A DNA stretch of 64,000 nt from the NCBI RefSeq assembly GCF_009377175.1, contig NZ_VJZD01000006.1, forward strand, positions 30,364 through 94,363, written 5' to 3'. Of this stretch, positions 63,798 through 64,000 are shown piece after piece. Source of the stretch: Streptomyces adustus. Its GTDB lineage: Bacteria > Actinomycetota > Actinomycetes > Streptomycetales > Streptomycetaceae. Within the stretch, counting starts at the first letter, position 1. Each line of letters opens with the position of its first letter. The translations under genes were made by a program, and so were the position numbers. The notes beneath the pieces are model-generated. The model saw nothing but the letters and a program-made list of their open reading frames with translations, did no database searches and had not been told where the DNA came from.

Positions 63798-64000
63798 GGC
63801 TGCTCCTTCAGTCCGAGGTCGATCAGCAGGTCGCGGGCGAGGGCGAGTTCGGCGGCGATGCCGTCGGCGAGCCCGTCGCGGTCCCGGGGGCGCAGGCCGG
63901 GCGGGAGCGCCTGCCAGGTGTACGTCTCGACCTCCAGGTGTCGGGTGAGCGGGCGGGGACCGCCGACGAGGCGGGTGAGGGCGGCGCGCAGTTCCGGGAG
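63794..64000 (-). CDS. EboE-like metabolite-traffic protein (5' cut by window edge)
   Basis: 69 C-terminal codons ending at 63794. The motif TRHLEVETYTWQALPPGLR and the tail LADGIAAELALARDLL match the C-terminus of EboE-type TIM-barrel proteins. The stop overlaps the next ATG, so it is in one operon with the phosphodiesterase and the Tat protein. EboE is part of a conserved cluster implicated in exporting metabolites. Assigned from a short stretch. Confidence 0.6.
   Translation of the reverse strand, partial: LPELRAALTRLVGGPRPLTRHLEVETYTWQALPPGLRPRDRDGLADGIAAELALARDLLIDLGLKEQP

Overview
The window is high-GC, densely packed actinobacterial DNA, most likely Streptomyces. Supporting signs are the codon bias, many GTG and TTG starts, 4-bp stop/start overlaps, leaderless promoters, Tat-exported hydrolases, an ECF42-type sigma factor with a DGPF-domain (YciI-like) partner, a SpoIIE/HATPase regulator, a PucR regulator, LCP and DUF4232 proteins, and an Ebo-type cluster. 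No IS element, tRNA, rRNA or CRISPR array was seen.

Layout. 1-816 is the 3' end of a PhzF-family gene, followed by a strong terminator. About 1470-29124 is one co-directional block of 21 genes for a Wzx/Wzy-type exopolysaccharide. It contains a phosphoglycosyl transferase, an AlgD-like GDP-mannose dehydrogenase, glycosyltransferases, two chain-length proteins, an AsnB amidotransferase, a fused oxidoreductase, a heparinase II/III enzyme, a beta-helix lipoprotein, and Wzy and Wzx. It also carries a sugar-modification branch: C-methyltransferase, sugar-1-P cytidylyltransferase, PIG-L deacetylase, epimerase, DUF4910 protein, pyruvyl transferase, 3,5-epimerase-like protein and class III aminotransferase. 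29147-38758 is a mixed region: PAP2 phosphatase, SBD-HNH phosphorothioate-DNA restriction enzyme, secreted lamin-tail protein, ECF42 sigma/DGPF pair, a collapsed SMI1-Lsr2 gene, GNAT, MFS exporter, an RNA-ligase-like protein with an N-terminal DNA-binding-like segment, and an ABM-domain protein.

39143-52579 holds a PLP decarboxylase with a PucR regulator, a GH64 beta-1,3-glucanase, an S51 peptidase, a ComB-like phosphatase, a ClpX-type zinc-finger/HTH protein behind two operator-like palindromes, two TetR regulators with putative targets (a CocE hydrolase and an SDR), and an FMN reductase. 52866-58733 holds a DUF4232 lipoprotein, an LCP protein, and a remarkable fusion of an amino-acid permease to a SpoIIE phosphatase and an anti-sigma-type ATPase. 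59169-61243 is an oxidoreductase/LysR divergent pair. 61240-64000 (minus strand) is the edge of an Ebo-type operon with a Tat-exported sugar-isomerase-like protein, an NPP-type phosphodiesterase and a partial EboE-like gene.

The exopolysaccharide genes suggest a polymer primed by a hexose-1-phosphate on undecaprenyl phosphate. It would contain mannuronate that may be amidated, plus a C-methylated amino sugar, with pyruvate ketals. The best candidates for undescribed biology are the permease-phosphatase fusion, the RNA-ligase/DNA-binding fusion, the twin chain-length proteins with degenerate kinase domains, and the uronate/AsnB/heparinase combination.
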